Assembly (NCBI GenBank): GCA_903772945.1
Contig: CAICTM010001011.1
Span: forward strand, 1 to 39,925
Direction: 5' to 3'
From: Seminavis robusta
Lineage: Eukaryota > Bacillariophyta > Bacillariophyceae > Naviculales > Naviculaceae
Length of the DNA: 39,925 nt
Shown: one piece after another, positions 8,700-17,207 of the stretch
Numbering within the stretch: position 1 is the stretch's first letter
Layout of the letters: each line of letters opens with the position of its first letter
The notes under the pieces: generated by a model
What the model saw: the letters and a program-made list of their open reading frames with translations, nothing else
The model's database searches: none
Told to the model about the DNA's origin: nothing
Translations under genes and position numbers: made by a program

Positions 8700-10891
8700 G
8701 GTGCTTGATCCAAATCTCTGTTGTGCTGGGGAAGGGAGCGAGGGCAAGACCCAAGAGGAAAGATTATGAGCTTCTCGGGGGAAGTAGGCTTCCTGCTGCT
8801 TCTGATCAGATATTGCGTTGAGGTGCTCCAAGGAGCTCCAAGGTGGCCTTTCTAACCAGCAACTTCCGTTCGGGATTAGGTTTGTAGGTTTGTACCGTTG
8901 TTTACAACCGTAATGGCCTGCCCGGTGAGCTCGGTTGTTGGTGGCAGAAGGATTGAATTAGCAGGGTTTAACAGCTAGCTGTTCAACAAAAGATACCACT
9001 GTGGATAAGATAGACTAGTGGTGGAAACTTTGTCCAAGAGATTCTCTTTCGTGGATCTTTGGAGCAGGATTTACATCGATGTGAATGAAGTGAACAGGAA
9101 CTAAGACAATGAGAAGAGAATTTTGACAGCGAAACCTGCTCGTCTGTTAACAAAGATGCTTTAGCAGTCTATCAAGATTGGTGTTTAATAAATCAGTGGA
9201 GCCACCTATATCTTGCAAGGAACTAACTAAAGAAAGGCCTCCAACTGCCCAACATCACGAAATGTCCAAAGGATCACGTTTTATTTTCATGAAACTGATT
9301 CCCCTAGAGGTAAGAAGCTCTTTGAGTATGTACGATACACTCCTCACTCACACTTAAGATAAGTGGGTTTAAGATACCCAGTACTCAACTTTTTAGAAAT
9401 GTTTAGATAACCCGGACACTCAGATTTCCCAAACCAGTAAGATAAGCTACGAGTACTGAGGTCTCAAATCCTAAGCTAATACTAAGACTATGCGGGGATT
9501 GAATGCAGCTAGTACCCACTATCTACCACATCACCATCTACATCCAAGTACTCCATATCCGCATCTTAGGGTGCCTCCCGACCACGAAATCTTTGGTTTC
9601 ATCAATTTTAGCTTTGCACCTTTGCCTTTTTGAGCTTTGGTGGTGGCTCCTCACTGTCTCAGGGCATGGTTAGTAGTAGGGTATGTAATAACAGCTTCTA
9701 CCAGGTAGTGGCCATAAGATATGAAAGATACTGAGATTGGGCTGCTTGTAAGATAATAACTCAGTGTTGCAGTAGCTGAATAGGTTAAGATACCACCAGT
9801 ACTGGACTAAGAATAGAGTTATCTCATTGATGAGGTTGGAGTGTAAAGGCACCAGGTATAGGTTCGGTACCAGTACTGGTAGCTAGTAGTACGAACTAGC
9901 TAACTAGATCTAGTACTGTACATGTACCATTAGTATCTTTTGTTTTGAAAGATCCAAGATTAACTTTTCCCTTCAAAGCTTGATAACGGTACCGGTACGG
10001 ATCGATTTTGCTACAGCTCTGGTACCGGTATTGGTGTGCTCAGGGTGGCTCAGCCAGACATTTACACATGGCTTCCGCAACAGAAAAATCAAGGGTTTTA
10101 TAATATGTTCCTGTCCCCAGGTAAGTTGAATAAAATTCCTTGATGCTACGTTGAGCCAAGAGGAGAGCATTAAATTTGTTCTCCTCCTTGGGACAGCTGA
10201 AACAGGGCGACACTGTAATGTTGAGCAAAACGATTAATCGTCTTCCTAGCACAGGTTCAGTATCTGTTAACTACAAAAGGTGAGAGGCAGCAATGCAAAT
10301 TTGACCGAGGCAAGCCTGCTGGAGTTCTGCTGGCAATCCACCGGTACCGGTAGTCTATGCGAAAGGTTCGGTTTGGTTGCAGCCTGGGTTCATTGGAAAA
10401 ATTCTAGATGTAGTGTAAGTATGTTTGTATCTTAAATACAAGGCCCAAGTTGTATTCAATTTCCTGCTGGTTTGCTGGCTTCTGGCTTCACAGAATCCAT
10501 GACGCTAAAAGGCCACAAAGTACCACTGACAAAGTGTGTTAAGTCCTTCTCTGAATAACAACCAAGAATCAGCTGGCTCAACCGGTACCGGTACATCATG
10601 TAGATGTCTAAAGAAGCCCGATTTCAAGAGAACCGCATCGGTACGGTGCTCGTGGCGCTCTTGCGCTCTATCTACCAGCTAGTAGCACTCATCATCGTGG
10701 CTGATCATAGCATCAGAACCACCTATCCACCACTAACCAGCTAGATATTTGAACTAGCTAGCCACTCAAATTGGAGGACAGTATGAGGCTACCCTATATC
10801 TAGCTAGCTCCGGCTACTGGCGAGCGAGACGAAGTCCTGAGTATCCGGCTGAGCGATCGAGAAGTAATGCGGCTGCTGTTCAGTACCCTGA

Positions 10892-11030
10892 GTAGCTGCT
10901 GCTTACTGCATGCATAGTTGCCGCTCAGAGACAGGCATGCATCAGATACATGGAGGACCTGGGAATCTTCCCATGGGAATCTTTGCCTGCCTATTCAGTA
11001 TGTTTGCTTGGCCCCCAGCACAGACACCTA
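10892..11030 (+). repeat. Direct repeat, copy 1
   Basis: Starts GTAGCTGCTGCTTACTGCAT and ends in TTTGCTTGGCCCCCAGCACA followed by GACACC. It matches 11062-11190 with substitutions and small indels. The spacing between copies is 170 bp. Confidence 0.7.
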
Positions 11031-11061
11031 CAATCCATTTCAATTGCCAACCTCCACTTCG

Positions 11062-11190
11062 GTAGCTGCTGCTTATTACATGCACGGTTGCCGTTCAGAC
11101 GCATCGGATGCATGGAGGACCTGCCTGGGATCTCAGGCTCTTGAATATTTGCCTATCCAGTATTTTTGCTTGGCCACAAGCACAGGCACC
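11062..11190 (+). repeat. Direct repeat, copy 2
   Basis: Second copy of the unit at 10892-11030. It shares the GTAGCTGCTGCTTA start, the ATGGAGGACCT middle and the TTTGCTTGGCC...AGCACAGGCACC end. Divergence between copies suggests an old local duplication. Confidence 0.7.
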
Positions 11191-11242
11191 AAGGAGCTAC
11201 AAGTCAAACCATGAAATTGTTAACCTCCGAATACCAACCCAC

Positions 11243-11281
11243 AGCATGCGCACACCGGCTGGGAGCCGGTGTGCGCACGCT
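11243..11281. repeat. GC-rich perfect-stem hairpin
   Basis: TGCGCACACCGGCT (11247-11260) and AGCCGGTGTGCGCA (11264-11277) are exact reverse complements separated by GGG. The stem continues past one mismatch to 11243 and 11281. It lies outside any recognised gene, so it could be a structured RNA, a remnant of a transposon end, or a chance palindrome. Confidence 0.75.
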
Positions 11282-11875
11282 GATTGCTTGCATCACATCA
11301 GCCAAGGATCAGGATCTACCCGAAAACAGTGGCCTGTTGCCATTCTACTATGGTACCGTAGGCCCAGAAATTTCCTCGGGTACTTGAGGTGGGTTGAGCT
11401 GGTGCCAGCGCAGGCAGCCAGCATGAAGCAAGCAGCATACAATCTCGTCCACTCTTTTGCTTTGGTCACGTCATGAGTACTAGCCGTCGCCTTGGTACCC
11501 TTCTTCGGCATTAGCTTTGAATGTCTTCTTTTGCCGACTCCAACCGAGTGCCTGCTCCGAGAATACTTGTGGCATTGCTGGACAGCAGTGGTATACTAGA
11601 CGATGACATGGTGGGATTGACAAGCCCCCATGGCGGAAGGAGCGATCACGAGGACGTGTGTACAATGTAGATGTACAATATACCTTGGTGAATTCATGTA
11701 TGAAATTCTTTCCCATGCCAAAAGATCCACAAGGCAGATTAAAATCGAATGCTAAACTTAGCAGTTCTCTTGCTCCCTTTGGAGTTTACCTTGGCCGCAA
11801 TGAGCGCACATAACCATCGGGGTGGATCCTTGGCACGTGCATCATCCAAAAGATCCAAAAGATCTGTAACCGGTA

Positions 11876-12332
11876 CAGTTGTTCCCGGCAAGATTGTCCA
11901 TTAGCTTTCGCCGCTTTAAAAAAAAATTGCAGCAATCCATCCTTCCACTCGAAAACAAAAATCGCTCCGTATTTCCGTCTCGGCTCTTGTGTGAGGAACA
12001 CAAGGTCTTTGCCAAGGCAACCAAGGCTTGGATCTCTTCACTACTACTACTAGCAACAGTTGGCACTGAAGACTGGAGCAGCAGGGACCAATTACAGCCA
12101 GAGAGAGAGTCAATAGCTGAATTAAACTCCACTTGATTCGCCCCTCTTTCTTTGCCATTTCAGCTTTTGGTCTTGTGCATCACAAACAAGGTCTCCACCA
12201 AGGCAACCAAGCCAGGGATCTCTTCTCTACTACCATAGAAGACATCTGCAGCTGAAGACTGGAGCAGCAGGGACCAATTGCAGCCAGAGATAGCCAATAG
12301 CTGAAATTGTATTTTCTTTCAATTCTACCGCA
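11876..12332 (+). repeat. Left terminal inverted repeat with two internal subrepeats
   Basis: The outer tip matches the right end, including a run of A (about 11917-11926). Two subrepeats follow: type A (about 12002-12120, containing CTACTACTACTAGCAACAG) and type B (about 12187-12300, containing CTACCATAGAAGACATCTGC). Both contain GACTGGAGCAGCAGGGACCA. A 28-bp stretch at 12301-12328 is identical, in inverted orientation, to 16277-16304 and lies directly before the transposase start, so this repeat probably serves as its promoter and leader. Confidence 0.82.
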
Positions 12333-13625
12333 ATGGCCACCATGACCACCAGGGAAAACAGAGGCTCCAAGCACCGAGTTGGAATGAATATCAATGATGT
12401 GAATATTCAAGAAGCTGCCATCAACAAGGCCTGTGAATTCATGGGCCCTGATATTTACATCTACGGAATTGGATCCAACAAGAAATACAAGCATGGAAAT
12501 ACCCTCCTCCAAGAAGTGAGGAAAGCTTGTGGCTTCCAGGTGTCCTACAAGCAGCTGCAACGGTGGATTTCCTACTACAAGAAATTTGGAGAAGCTCCTG
12601 CCAGAACTAGGAGAGAACACCGGACAACTATCAAAGGATTGCGCACTATGAATCCCAAACAGTTCACCATAGCCGACCAGGATATCCTCAAGGAGATTGT
12701 GGATCAAGAGCCCCAGCTTTATTTAGATGAGATCCAAGAGCAGCTGGCTGCTAGAACTGGCAAAGCTTGGACGACTAGCACCATTTGGCGTCATCTACAC
12801 AGCAAGCGCATTGGCTACTCTCTGAAAACTGCAGTTTGGAAAGCCAGGCAGCAATCACTGACCGAAGTGGCTCGATATCACGTTCGAATGAAGGATTATG
12901 TGCAGCATCCACGCCAGCTAATTTATGTTGATGAAACCTCTAGAAGCTCCAAGGCATCAAGGAGACGAAGAGGTTGGTCTCCTCGGGGAGTCACTCCCAT
13001 CATTACTTCTCGGATGGAGAGGGAATTCGACAAGAAATACACTCTCATTGCTGCCTGCAATTGGGAGGGTTTTGAGATCGGCGCATGCCACATTGTGGAA
13101 AGAGAGACCAGCAATAGAGACACCAATCCAGACAGAGGAACGGTCGATACCGAACGATTCGAACATTGGGTCGAGCATTTTTTGGTCCCAGTTCTCGGGA
13201 ATTTTGTTGACTGTGAACCCAATTCTATAGTTGTCATGGACAACGCTTCGATTCATTTTTCGGACCGAATCACAGAGCTAATTGCCAATACTGGTGCCAT
13301 TATGGTACTCACGGCACCCTACAGTCCCGAGCTCAACCCAATTGAGTACATGTTCAAAATCTACAAGGACTCACTCAAGCGTCTATCCTATGATCGATCC
13401 CTTCATTGGACGGCCACTCATTACAGCTCTCTGGTTGCCGTCACTCCTGATACGGCCAAGGCATTCTTCCGAAAATGTGAGGTTCCTCGAATCGAAAATT
13501 GGTACCGTGAACAGCAACTGGAAAAGGAAGAAAATGAGCTCCTATTTCTAGCTGTCCTCCCGCCTCGACTGATTCTCTTGCATGAACTTTTATTTGATGG
13601 GGACTCAGGGGATGGGCTATTCTAA
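12333..13625 (+). CDS. Tc1/mariner-IS630 family DD34E transposase
   Basis: The 430-aa uninterrupted protein has an N-terminal helix-turn-helix region for binding the transposon ends (about 60-150, including KQLQRWISYYKKFG and STIWRHLHSKRIGYS) and then a DDE nuclease domain. The catalytic residues are D200 (LIYVDETS), D303 (IVVMDNASIH) and E338 (SPELNPIEYMF), with 34 residues between the last two, which is the DD34E spacing of Tc1/IS630 transposases. The enzyme excises and reinserts the element at TA sites. It starts 4 bp inside the shared 28-bp leader of the left inverted repeat. A second in-frame Met lies at residue 4. About 90 residues follow the catalytic glutamate. No frameshift or stop is present, so the copy may be functional. 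Confidence 0.93.
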   Translation: MATMTTRENRGSKHRVGMNINDVNIQEAAINKACEFMGPDIYIYGIGSNKKYKHGNTLLQEVRKACGFQVSYKQLQRWISYYKKFGEAPARTRREHRTTIKGLRTMNPKQFTIADQDILKEIVDQEPQLYLDEIQEQLAARTGKAWTTSTIWRHLHSKRIGYSLKTAVWKARQQSLTEVARYHVRMKDYVQHPRQLIYVDETSRSSKASRRRRGWSPRGVTPIITSRMEREFDKKYTLIAACNWEGFEIGACHIVERETSNRDTNPDRGTVDTERFEHWVEHFLVPVLGNFVDCEPNSIVVMDNASIHFSDRITELIANTGAIMVLTAPYSPELNPIEYMFKIYKDSLKRLSYDRSLHWTATHYSSLVAVTPDTAKAFFRKCEVPRIENWYREQQLEKEENELLFLAVLPPRLILLHELLFDGDSGDGLF

Positions 13626-13681
13626 TCAATACGTACTAATGAAATAATGTAATCAATATATACTAATGCATTAGTAGGGAG
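13626..13681. other. Spacer between the convergent transposon genes, with repeat and palindrome
   Basis: Only 56 bp separate the two stop codons. They contain an imperfect 18-bp direct repeat (13624-13641 and 13651-13668, AATCAATA...ACTAATG) and the perfect 16-bp palindrome TACTAATGCATTAGTA (13661-13676). A palindromic AT-rich spacer could act as a shared 3'-end region for both transcripts. This is inference. Confidence 0.5.
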
Positions 13682-16267
13682 CTACAAGGAGGTCTCAGTG
13701 CTGACAGGGGATACCTTTTGTAGATGCACTTTGAAGTAGACCGGATTAATAGAACCCTTTTCTGGTTCTCCAGTACTGCTGATGCGTGGAATAACGTCTT
13801 TGTAGAACTCACCTGTCGATGTTGTGGCAAGCTCTTCCATGGTGTATGTCCGATAGACTTTCTTGGAAATAGAATTGATGTATTCAACCACCAATTCTAG
13901 TTTCTTTTTTCGAACCTGATCTACTTGCTCTGGTTTGAAGTTAGATCGAACTCCACGTCGAATAGCTGGGCTATCGAATGCCTGCCCCAAAGTTTTGATT
14001 GGGTCACTATCGGTTGGGCTGGTAGGCACCGTAACATCCTTACGCTGCTCATCATTGTTGTCTCGGTAGAATCGGATGGTAAACGTAGCGGGACGATTGC
14101 TGGCACTCGACGAATTATTGGTTGTTGCTCCTCCGGCTTGGAAGCAGGCTGTCAATGTGTCCATCTTGCGTTTAAAATCCTGTTCCTTTTGTTCGTCAGC
14201 TGTTAGCTTGTAACGCTTGTATGATCCAGGAACATCTGACTCTGGTGGATATGCTCCTTTCTTAGCGACTCGGCCTCCATAATTCACGCCATTGGTTGTG
14301 ACATCGGATGGCAATTCGCTGAGCGGAGGCCATGTGTCCAGATCGCCAGCAATACAAGAATACCGCTGATAGATTTTCTCTGTTTGTGCCATCAAGCAAA
14401 TTTTGATCCTCTGGTAATGCTCAAGAGTGAAACTGTGATACCACGGGGACTCCGGGCTGGCATGGTTCTTCCAAATGAAATCTTCAATTTCCTGCGGAGA
14501 CGTCATTTGCTGCTCTCGTGTTTGGTTGGCAGATTGAGGCTTCTTTTGTTGTGCGGGAGACTCGAAATAATTGGAGTTCTGTGTCAACTCTGCGGCATCA
14601 TCAACATCGGAGCTACCCTCATAGACAATGTCGGTAGAATTCATTTTGCCAATCGAAACGCTAATTGCAACTGTCTTCTTGCCTTTGGCTGCTCTGGACA
14701 ATCTATCGTAGCATTTCTTGATGTGAATCTCCCAGAAAGCTTGAGTAGTGACACATTTGATGACATCAGCTTGATTCGATTTTGGTTGGATAAATACACA
14801 AGACTTCTCGCCAACAATAACAGCGCCCTTGGAATCTTTGTAGGTGGATAAATCCAAAGCATGGTTCATCAACAGGCGGCGGATATTCCCAAATCGATGT
14901 CGAGCTACTTCCGTTGCGTCATCGTCCATCTCTTGCAACTCTTCAGCCGTAAATGGAGGAGCCAAGGTGAATTTTTCGACCTCTTGGACAACCGCTCGCC
15001 TCTCACACTTATAGTCAGATTTTCCCACTTTGCTAGTAGGACCCATAAGAGAGAATACCACTGTCAAATCATGGCCAAAGGGCAGTTGTAGTGCATCTGC
15101 AGTTTGACCAATTTCTTCATCATCTTGAGATGTAACCGTGGATTCACCATGGCTATTTCTGCGAGCTTTCTTAATGACTGAAGCCTTGTAGGCTACAACA
15201 GTGCACAGAAGATTGATAAACAATACCTCTGGTTCGTTCTGCCTATCCATTTGGATGTAAGAACAACTTCGCAGTATGTGCCGCCAATCATGGTCGGAAT
15301 GGATCGCTGTTGGCTGAAATGTTTTGAATTGACTCGAATCAAGATCGTTTTGATGACGGTCAATGTAATTGCTCTTCTGTCGAATATGATTGCTCCGAAC
15401 AAAATAGGCACTCCCCAAACCAACATCCTCTACAACCCATTTGTTGCCTGAATGCTCTTGCACAGCAGCACAAAGAGCTTCTCGAACTATAGCCCAGTCA
15501 GAAGTGTAGGAAATATCCAAATCAAATGCATCGGGTTTGTCACTGTCGATTGGATCAGAGTTGACGAGAGGAACATTTCTGCTGCTGAATTGTACCTTTG
15601 GACTTTTCTTGGTTGTATGCATAGACACTTGCAGTATGACCTTGGGATCTTCAATTTCAAACGATTCCTTGGTAAATTCAGGCTCATTGTCTATTGCTGA
15701 AGCTGGGGATTTGTCACTGTCAGTTGACCCTGGAGAAGAGTGATTGTCAGTTGATTTCCCGGTGCTTCGCTGCTTGAGTTGTTTTGGGGTAGATATGGGA
15801 TCTTCCTCAGATGAGCCGTTCTCAGAAGAACTCGGAGACCCATTTCTGGCATTAGACTTCTTTGCTGTGCTGGCATTGGAAGAACCATGTTTGTCGTTAC
15901 TAGGAGTTGCCGACTCGTCCGGTGCTTCGGTTTGGGTCCATTCGGTGGATTTATTCTGGGGTTGTTCGCTATCAGATAATGAACTCAATGCCGCTGCTAA
16001 ATCAGAGCTTTGAGATGACTTCTTTTTTGTGGACTGGCTGGAACGATGATGAGTTTTTGGCGGCCGACCTGGAACAGAAACTCCATCGGCACGTTTAGCA
16101 GCAAGCTTTTCCCGTTGCTTTTCTTGTGCCTGAATTTCGAGCTGGCGAGCTTCTTCTGTTCGAGCATTTTCCATTGCTTTGGGGCTGAGCCTTCTTTGGC
16201 GAGAGCGTCGAGTGCCACCTTGGCCATCATCACCGGTGCTTCCCCTGGAACGACCTTTGGGTGGCAT
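13682..16267 (-). CDS. 861-aa transposon-encoded protein of unknown function
   Basis: I do not recognise this protein. It is an intact reading frame within the Tc1/mariner element, convergent with the transposase. Residues 1-200 are highly charged, Ser/Thr-rich and probably disordered, beginning with a basic segment (MPPKGRSRG, RRSRQRRLSP) that could serve for nuclear import or nucleic acid binding. From about 250 on it looks globular, with segments such as SDWAIVREALCAAVQEHSGN, LFINLLCTVVAYKAS, LPFGHDLTVVFSLMGP and RFGNIRRLLMNHALDL. A second disordered link (about 570-610) precedes a region with WYHSFTLEHYQRIKICLMAQ. No zinc-finger array, nuclease triad or polymerase motif is visible. Its start lies 9 bp inside the copy of the 28-bp leader in the right inverted repeat. 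It may be a transposition cofactor or a captured gene. Confidence 0.8.
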   Translation of the reverse strand: MPPKGRSRGSTGDDGQGGTRRSRQRRLSPKAMENARTEEARQLEIQAQEKQREKLAAKRADGVSVPGRPPKTHHRSSQSTKKKSSQSSDLAAALSSLSDSEQPQNKSTEWTQTEAPDESATPSNDKHGSSNASTAKKSNARNGSPSSSENGSSEEDPISTPKQLKQRSTGKSTDNHSSPGSTDSDKSPASAIDNEPEFTKESFEIEDPKVILQVSMHTTKKSPKVQFSSRNVPLVNSDPIDSDKPDAFDLDISYTSDWAIVREALCAAVQEHSGNKWVVEDVGLGSAYFVRSNHIRQKSNYIDRHQNDLDSSQFKTFQPTAIHSDHDWRHILRSCSYIQMDRQNEPEVLFINLLCTVVAYKASVIKKARRNSHGESTVTSQDDEEIGQTADALQLPFGHDLTVVFSLMGPTSKVGKSDYKCERRAVVQEVEKFTLAPPFTAEELQEMDDDATEVARHRFGNIRRLLMNHALDLSTYKDSKGAVIVGEKSCVFIQPKSNQADVIKCVTTQAFWEIHIKKCYDRLSRAAKGKKTVAISVSIGKMNSTDIVYEGSSDVDDAAELTQNSNYFESPAQQKKPQSANQTREQQMTSPQEIEDFIWKNHASPESPWYHSFTLEHYQRIKICLMAQTEKIYQRYSCIAGDLDTWPPLSELPSDVTTNGVNYGGRVAKKGAYPPESDVPGSYKRYKLTADEQKEQDFKRKMDTLTACFQAGGATTNNSSSASNRPATFTIRFYRDNNDEQRKDVTVPTSPTDSDPIKTLGQAFDSPAIRRGVRSNFKPEQVDQVRKKKLELVVEYINSISKKVYRTYTMEELATTSTGEFYKDVIPRISSTGEPEKGSINPVYFKVHLQKVSPVSTETSL

Positions 16268-16718
16268 GGTGGTGCAGTAGAATTGAAAGAAAATACAATT
16301 TCAGCTTTTGACTCTCTCTGGCTGTAATCGGTCCCTGCTGCTCCAGTCTTCAGTTCCAACTGTTGCTAGTAGTAGTAGTGAAGAGATCTCTGGCTTGGTT
16401 GCCTTGGCAGAGACCTTGTCTGTGGCACACAAGACCACGGGCTGAAACAATGGCAGAAGAAGAGGCAAATCAAATGTAGTCTATTTCATCTATTGGCTAT
16501 CTCTGGCTGCAATTGGTCCCTGCTGCTCCAGTCTTCAGCTGCAGATGTCTTCTATGGTAGTAGAGAAGAGATCCCTGGCTTGGTTGCCTTGGTGGAGACC
16601 TTGTCTGTGGCATGCAAGCAACACACCAATAAAAGGCTCTGTGACGACTTTTTGCAACCTGACGCACTTTTTTTTTTAACGTAGCAGAGCTAATGGACAA
16701 TCCTGACGCAAACAACTG
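16268..16718 (-). repeat. Right terminal inverted repeat with two internal subrepeats
   Basis: Inverted counterpart of 11876-12332. Reading inward on the minus strand from 16718 come the tip, an A-run, a type B subrepeat (about 16603-16491), a spacer, a type A subrepeat (about 16420-16305) and the 28-bp leader (16304-16277). The order B then A is the reverse of the left end (A then B). It probably carries the promoter of the 861-aa gene. Confidence 0.82.
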
Positions 16719-16720
16719 TA

Positions 16721-17207
16721 CCGTGCAGGAGCTGGCATGGAAGGCAGCACGAATAGCGCGAATGAAACCGCTGCTTGCCAATTTAAAAGTATCGGTAGGA
16801 GTTTTGCCTTTGGTCAGGGTCACCAGCGACAACGAAGGAGCACAGGAACAATGAACTCTTTCGACTAGATAGAGTAAATTAAATAAATGATAAAAACAAT
16901 AAATACCTCACCTTTTGTAACAGAAAAAAATCTTCACAGACGCAATGACAACATTGAATGGTTGACTCGAAGACACCTACCGGTACCGTAGCACCGGTAT
17001 GCATACCGGTACCGGTACCCGTCACAACTACAAGAACTGTACTCATTAAGACAGGGAAACAGCGGCGGCGGCACAGTAGTCTACATGCAGAAGAGTACAT
17101 GTACACCCGATTTGTTGCCGTTGTGTTCTGATCCTGAACAATCCTCACAAAAAGAAAACCAACAAAACAACAACAATAATCGAGCATCAACAGCAAAAGA
17201 AGAAGCA
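16721..17207. other. Intergenic region with dense ACCGGT/GGTACC palindromes
   Basis: No gene is seen. At 16979-17021 a cluster of ACCGGT and GGTACC words includes the perfect 18-bp palindrome ACCGGTATGCATACCGGT (16993-17010), about 200 bp upstream of the secreted-protein start. The sequence just before that start is rich in CAACAA, as expected for a 5' UTR. Confidence 0.5.

Larger units (their letters stand above)
8832..11873. other. 3-kb noncoding, repeat-bearing region
   Basis: No gene is supported here. Contents seen are clustered GGTACC/ACCGGT palindromes (about 9859-9900, 9988-10035, 10341-10356, 10580-10595), CTAG-rich stretches (about 9894-9915, 10740-10810), a pair of roughly 130-bp direct repeats (10892-11030 and 11062-11190) and a strong hairpin (11243-11281). 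Short open frames such as 10040-10252 (-) and 10918-11214 (+) lack recognisable domains. The latter simply crosses the direct repeats. Confidence 0.5.
11876..16718. mobile_element. Complete two-gene Tc1/mariner (IS630-like) DNA transposon
   Basis: The left end after TA (11874-11875) reads CAGTTGTTCCCGGCAAGATT. The right end, read on the minus strand before TA (16719-16720), reads CAGTTGTTTGCGTCAGGATT, and both continue into TGTCCATTAGCT. TA duplication and CAGT-like ends fit the Tc1/mariner superfamily. The 4,843-bp element has inverted ends of about 450 bp (11876-12332 and 16268-16718), each holding two tandem subrepeats of about 115 bp. It carries an intact DD34E transposase (+) and an intact convergent 861-aa gene (-) whose coding regions begin at the inner edges of the inverted ends. 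Flanks reading CCGG-TA and TA-CCG show that the pre-insertion site was probably a GGTACC palindrome. Confidence 0.9.

Noticed and set aside
9480..9620. Possible coding relic on the minus strand (an acidic DADMEYLDVDGDVVD-like reading)
   Set aside because: It is only about 18 codons between stops, with no recognisable family and no conserved context.
10918..11476. Plus-strand open frames over the direct repeats
   Set aside because: They cross a noncoding duplication and a hairpin, and show no domain or codon pattern of a gene.
14384..14851. 155-codon plus-strand open frame
   Set aside because: It is antisense inside the 861-aa transposon gene, which has a longer frame and a leader shared with the transposase.
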